IMG/VR virus record: IMGVR_UViG_3300044800_000301
Span: 1-32,466 of that record
Strand: one strand, 5' to 3'
DNA from: a virus
DNA length: 32,466 bases
The position numbers were made by a program, and so were the translations under genes. The notes beneath the pieces were generated by a model. That model saw only the letters and a program-made list of their open reading frames with translations, had not been told where the DNA came from and searched no databases. Of this stretch, positions 29,143-32,466 are shown in pieces; the first letter of the stretch is position 1, and each line of letters opens with the position of its first letter.

Positions 29143-29981
29143 TCGATCTCGTTGAACCGTTCCCGGAGATGTACTGGCCGCTCGCCTGGGCGTGGCTCGA
29201 CAGCGCGCGCGCGCAGGTGGCCGACGACTTCACGCCCAAGACGGCCGCGGAATTTGTCGAATCATACAGTAGGCGATTCGGGGCGGCCCGGACGTTCGGA
29301 GTGCTGAAGGACGGGCAACTCGGGGGGGTAATCGTATTCGAGCCAGCGAGCGAGGTAGTAGCTGTCCTGCACGTGCTGTTCGCGCGCCGGCTGTGGGGAC
29401 TCGCGACCACGGCGGACGCCATCCTGCGGGCGTGCGGGCGGATGTTCGAGAGCACGCCGGTTATCAAGATTCTGGCGCTCATCCCGGAGTACAACCGCCT
29501 TGCCGTTCGCGGGGCGGCGCGGTACGGGACGGTCGAAGGCGTGTTGCGCCATCAGACGTTGCGGGGCGGGCGGCCGGTGAACGCGGTAGCGGTGGGACTG
29601 ACCAAGGAGGAATTCGGTGGGATTAGGGATCGGCGGGTCGACGGGCGGGACGAGCACTTCGAGCACGGCCAACGCCAGCAACACGCCGACGTTCAGCCCG
29701 TGGCAGACGCAACTCCAGTCGATGCTATCGGGAGTGATGAGCACGCTGCTGCCCTCGGTGGCGTCGGGGGGGATCTCGCCCAACGTGCAGGCGACGGAGA
29801 CGGCCAGCGCGGACCAAATCAACAAGGGCTACTCGGGGATCGGCGACCGGATGAACAAATTTCTGGCGGCGCGCGGGTTCGGACAAAGCGGAAAGACGGG
29901 GCAGGCGGCGCTGCAAACCGAACTGGGAAGACAGGGCGCGCTGGCGGGAAACGCAAGCAACGCCGCGGGCCAGCAGCTTAA
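29139..29981 (+). CDS. GNAT-like acetyltransferase, extended C-terminus
   Basis: A 280-aa frame. Residues 1-160 look like a phage N-acetyltransferase-type protein: an N-terminal EPFPEMYWPLAWAWLD segment, a beta pair (FGVLKDGQLGGVIVFEP), the RLWGLATTADAILRACGRMF helix, LIPEYNRLAVRGAARYGTVE, and GLTKEEFG as the normal end for such proteins. From about 160 on, the frame simply runs out of phase through the next gene for 365 nt and becomes Arg/Gly-rich. The natural stop seems to have been lost, or the overlap is tolerated. The start is fixed by the ATGA junction at 29139. Confidence 0.65.
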   Translation: MIDLVEPFPEMYWPLAWAWLDSARAQVADDFTPKTAAEFVESYSRRFGAARTFGVLKDGQLGGVIVFEPASEVVAVLHVLFARRLWGLATTADAILRACGRMFESTPVIKILALIPEYNRLAVRGAARYGTVEGVLRHQTLRGGRPVNAVAVGLTKEEFGGIRDRRVDGRDEHFEHGQRQQHADVQPVADATPVDAIGSDEHAAALGGVGGDLAQRAGDGDGQRGPNQQGLLGDRRPDEQISGGARVRTKRKDGAGGAANRTGKTGRAGGKRKQRRGPAA

Positions 29982-30132
29982 CCTCAATACCACGTACCTG
30001 TCGGATGCGCTAAACGCGGCATTCAACACGCCGGGGTCGAATTCGAGCGGGACGACCTCGGGAAGCGGGTCGCAGTGGGGCTTCGGCGCCGGGGCTTCGG
30101 CGGACTTCTCGAAACTGCTGGGGCTGGGTTAG
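29617..30132 (+). CDS. Probable internal virion/ejection protein, small
   Basis: A 171-aa protein from GTG 29617, with a very strong AAGGAGG 6-7 nt upstream. It is rich in Gly, Ser, Ala, Asn and Thr with few charges, and includes helical patches (SGIGDRMNKFLAARGFGQSG, GNASNAAGQQLNLNTTYLSD). In P22-like phages three internal proteins (gp7, gp20, gp16) are ejected with DNA; this small one may correspond to the first. The match is by order and composition only. Confidence 0.6.
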   Translation: MGLGIGGSTGGTSTSSTANASNTPTFSPWQTQLQSMLSGVMSTLLPSVASGGISPNVQATETASADQINKGYSGIGDRMNKFLAARGFGQSGKTGQAALQTELGRQGALAGNASNAAGQQLNLNTTYLSDALNAAFNTPGSNSSGTTSGSGSQWGFGAGASADFSKLLGLG

Positions 30133-30133
30133 C

Positions 30134-31432
30134 ATGGCGCAATTCGCACCCATGATGTCGCCGGAGAACCCCGCGTTGGGGGCGGCGTCGAGCGCGGCCA
30201 GCGGGGCCATGCAATTGGCCAGGTCGCTGCGGTCGGCGGCGCAGCAGCAGCAGCAAGTCCAGGCGCAGAAAGACAAGCAGTCCATGGCGGAGCAGCTCGA
30301 CATGGCGCGGCTGGTGAATGAGGGCTGGCAGGTCTACGAGCCGTCGAGCAACGTGCAGGGCGAGCCGGGCAAACTCAAGACGCGCGACTACACGCCGCCG
30401 CCGGCCAACATGGTGACTCTGCCGACCATCGGCAAGCAACTGTACCGGCCGGACCAGACGGCACAGCAAAAGCAGGCTCAGCAGCGGCAGGGCTTCACGG
30501 ACTTGCGCACAATGCTCGACCAGGGCGCCGAGCCTTACAACGGCGGGAACGTCAATCAGGACCGGGGGACGCCGCGGGCGCGCATGGACGCGGGGGGCAA
30601 CGTCACCGATACCGGCGAGTTCGGAGTGAACACGCCGCCCGATCCGGGGCGGCTCATCACGCCGCCGGGCGGCTATCAGCGGTATTATATGCCCCCGAAG
30701 TCGGACCTGCTGGCGGATAGGCTGCACACGGAAGCGGCGGCGAAGGAGCCAACCGCGCCGACCGTGGACACCGAGCACTTCTCGGCGCCGGTGTCGATCG
30801 ATCACCGGACGGGTAAAGTCACGGCACTGACTCTGCCCGATGGCGTGACTCACGACGACAAGACGCCGAAGTACACCTACAACCATTTCACGGATGACGC
30901 GGGGCGCGTGAACGTGACGCGGATCGGCGCGGACGGCGTGCCGCAGAAGTGGGATGGGAACACGTGGGCGGCGCTCGAAGGGAACGCGGCGTTGGGGCCG
31001 AAGCGGAAAGATCCGGACGCGGCGAAGCCGGAGAAACAAGCCACGCCAGCCCAGTTGAACGCGGTCGAGGGGAAGAAACGGGCGGGCCTGGTGCGCGCGG
31101 AAGTGGCGTACAAGAAGGCCATGAAAGACGCGACGGTGGGCGGCTACACCGATCCGGACGCGGCCAAGGCGGCGGGAGACGCGCTGCTGAAGGGCAAGCA
31201 GGACGCGCAGGACGCTTACGAGCAGGCGCTTACGGAGTACGGCAAGCCGGTGGAGCACGTGGACTACGCGAGCCAGCCTGAGGCGGCGCCGGCGAAAGCG
31301 GCGACGGCGGCCGCGGGCGGTGGAAGGGGAACCGCGGGCGGCGGCGGTCGTGTGCGGGTGAAGCTGCCGGACGGGCGCACGGGAACCGTCGACGCGGGCG
31401 AGTTCGACGCCAAGACGATGACAAAGCTGTGA
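30134..31432 (+). CDS. Probable internal virion/ejection protein, medium
   Basis: A 432-aa protein starting 2 nt after the previous stop. Gln-rich helix at about 35-58 (SAAQQQQQVQAQKDKQSMAE), Pro/Gly/Asp-rich middle, and charged helices near 310-365 (KKRAGLVRAEVAYKKAMKD, AYEQALTEYGKPVEH). An Ala/Gly-rich linker leads to a terminal VRVKLPDGRTGTVDAGEFDA motif, seen at ends of several phage internal proteins. It may be the second ejection protein. No enzymatic motif is visible. Confidence 0.6.
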   Translation: MAQFAPMMSPENPALGAASSAASGAMQLARSLRSAAQQQQQVQAQKDKQSMAEQLDMARLVNEGWQVYEPSSNVQGEPGKLKTRDYTPPPANMVTLPTIGKQLYRPDQTAQQKQAQQRQGFTDLRTMLDQGAEPYNGGNVNQDRGTPRARMDAGGNVTDTGEFGVNTPPDPGRLITPPGGYQRYYMPPKSDLLADRLHTEAAAKEPTAPTVDTEHFSAPVSIDHRTGKVTALTLPDGVTHDDKTPKYTYNHFTDDAGRVNVTRIGADGVPQKWDGNTWAALEGNAALGPKRKDPDAAKPEKQATPAQLNAVEGKKRAGLVRAEVAYKKAMKDATVGGYTDPDAAKAAGDALLKGKQDAQDAYEQALTEYGKPVEHVDYASQPEAAPAKAATAAAGGGRGTAGGGGRVRVKLPDGRTGTVDAGEFDAKTMTKL

Positions 31433-31438
31433 CCGGGT

Positions 31439-32466
31439 ATGGCCACACCTGCCAGCTTCGTTCCTGACGACGGGACGCCCAAGAGCTTTGTAGCGGACGC
31501 CGCGCCCGAGGCCTCCGCACCCGACACTCTGGCCGCGCGCGGCGATAGCATCCAGCCGCAAGACCGGCGGCCGGCGTTTCTGCGGCCGTCCGAGACCCTG
31601 ATCCAGCCAGACGTGGCGGACCATCACACGACCGTCGTAGCGCGCGCGCTGGCGGAAGCGGCGACGAGACCGCCGGCAATAACTCCGCAGCCGTCGCTGC
31701 TGGACACGGCCGGCCAGGTGGCCACCACGCACGCGATCAAGGCGCTGGGCGGCTCGACCATGACCGAGATCTGGGAGCGCGCGGGGCACTCCGCGAAAGA
31801 TCTCATCGAGAATTTCCTGGGCGAGCCGTGGGAAGCGACGCGAACGCGGGCGCCGCAGCCGGCCAAGACGGCCGAGTTTCTGTACCACGCGAGCAAGATC
31901 GTTCCGGGCATCGCGGATTTCCTGTTCACGCCGGCGGGCGCGGCTACGGCGGCGCTGCCTGGCGCGCATCCGGCGGTGCAGGCCGCCATCGGGGCGTACT
32001 ACGGCACCCAGATGGCGAAGGGGACCAAGGAATCCTACGATCGGTTCAAGGCGGACCCCTCGGCCGCCACCGGGGGGAACCTGGCGGGCCAGGTGGCCGG
32101 AACGCTGCTGCCGCTGGTACACGCGGCGGGCACGGAATACCGCAATCAGGTGCGGAAAGCATACATCGAACGGGCGCAGACGCCCGACAGCTTTATCGAG
32201 GAGAAACCAAATGCAGAACAGACCGTCGGCGCTAGTGCGCCGCAAAAGCAGCCCGAAGAGCAGCCGGCCTCAGGGGTCGCTACTCCAGGCGCTCAACCAG
32301 GCAACCAACCGGCCCAGCAGCGGCCTGGTTCCCCAGGCCCCGCCGCCGCCCCGCTGCCGGAAGTAGCGCCTTCCGAATGGAGCGCGGAAGCCGGTGGAGA
32401 GGTTAGGCTACGGCGGCCCAACGGTGCGGACATTACACTGAACGCGCGGGAAGCCGGGGAGTTCCA
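31439..32466 (+). CDS. Probable internal virion protein, 3' end outside window
   Basis: An open frame from ATG 31439 through the window edge, at least 342 aa, starting MATPASFVPDDGTPKSFVAD. It is Ala/Pro/Thr-rich at first, then has helical and hydrophobic segments (TAGQVATTHAIKALGGSTMT, EFLYHASKIVPGIADFLFTP, QAAIGAYYGTQMAKGTKESY). After residue 260 comes a Gln/Pro/Ala-rich linker, then VRLRRPNGADITLNAREAGE, which echoes the C-terminal motif of the previous gene (VRVKLPDGRTGTVDAGEFDA). It is likely a larger ejection protein; a downstream enzymatic domain would lie outside the window. Confidence 0.6.
   Translation, partial: MATPASFVPDDGTPKSFVADAAPEASAPDTLAARGDSIQPQDRRPAFLRPSETLIQPDVADHHTTVVARALAEAATRPPAITPQPSLLDTAGQVATTHAIKALGGSTMTEIWERAGHSAKDLIENFLGEPWEATRTRAPQPAKTAEFLYHASKIVPGIADFLFTPAGAATAALPGAHPAVQAAIGAYYGTQMAKGTKESYDRFKADPSAATGGNLAGQVAGTLLPLVHAAGTEYRNQVRKAYIERAQTPDSFIEEKPNAEQTVGASAPQKQPEEQPASGVATPGAQPGNQPAQQRPGSPGPAAAPLPEVAPSEWSAEAGGEVRLRRPNGADITLNAREAGEF

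Noticed and set aside
30023-32245. 740-aa minus-strand open frame
   Set aside because: Arg/Leu/His-rich antisense translation of GC-rich genes; three coupled plus-strand genes with ribosome sites cover it.
1-32466. tRNA genes, CRISPR arrays and lysis genes
   Set aside because: I found no cloverleaf, no regularly spaced repeat array, and no endolysin or holin pattern that I could support.

Overview
The window is the left part of an integrated tailed phage (prophage) or temperate phage contig. It carries an integrase, a small regulatory and early segment, a DNA-packaging segment and most of a virion-assembly operon. The overall plan is that of a short-tailed, P22-like podovirus. There is a P22-sized portal (727 aa), a scaffold-like protein, an HK97-fold type coat protein, a run of connector-like proteins, a very large protein that resembles the tail or packaged-DNA stabilisation proteins, and then a set of probable internal (ejected) virion proteins. 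I see no tape measure, tail tube, sheath or baseplate gene. The DNA is strongly GC-rich with NNG/NNC-biased codons, and Shine-Dalgarno sequences are clear. Signal peptides of Sec type and a LuxR-type regulator suggest a Gram-negative soil-type host. Acidobacteriota (Solibacter/Bryobacter-like) is my guess, but the sequence does not prove it. No rRNA, tRNA or CRISPR array was found.

Layout. 1-1.8 kb: a tyrosine recombinase (+), a small convergent ORF (-), a run of three direct repeats that look like recombinase or transposase binding units, and a LuxR-HTH regulator (-) with a hairpin just after its stop. 1.9-4.0 kb: small early/packaging genes (+), including a small-terminase-like HTH protein and a sigma-70-type sigma factor placed between the terminase subunits. 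4.0-10.0 kb: large terminase, three tiny start/stop-coupled genes, portal, then a group of small genes with several CxxC zinc-ribbon proteins. 10.0-15.2 kb: scaffold-like protein, unknown protein, decoration-like protein, major capsid protein, a beta-helix protein and two small structural-looking proteins. 15.2-19.1 kb: three consecutive genes that each encode a Sec-type signal or membrane segment, the last being a spike/fibre-like protein. 19.1-21.4 kb: three consecutive connector-like proteins that appear to share one domain. 21.7-26.9 kb: a 1741-aa protein with eight tandem domains and a C-terminal tryptophan repeat. 26.9-29.1 kb: a small tail-like gene, then an accessory ('moron') island with a minus-strand adenine methylase and partial gene duplications. 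29.1-32.5 kb: GNAT-like gene and internal virion proteins; the last gene runs off the window.

Genes on the plus strand from 1930 to the end are mostly joined by ATGA, GTGA or TGATG overlaps, which points to one long coupled transcription unit. Exceptions are the minus-strand LuxR-type gene, a Cys-rich gene at 21.4-21.6 kb and the methylase. All three minus-strand genes have an ATACT-type -10-like box only 7-15 nt before their start codon, so they look independently expressed. The phage sigma factor is a candidate for driving late expression. The most unusual parts are the secretion signals in the virion operon, the triple connector set, the giant repeat protein with its 14-residue Trp repeat, and the moron island flanked by gene remnants.
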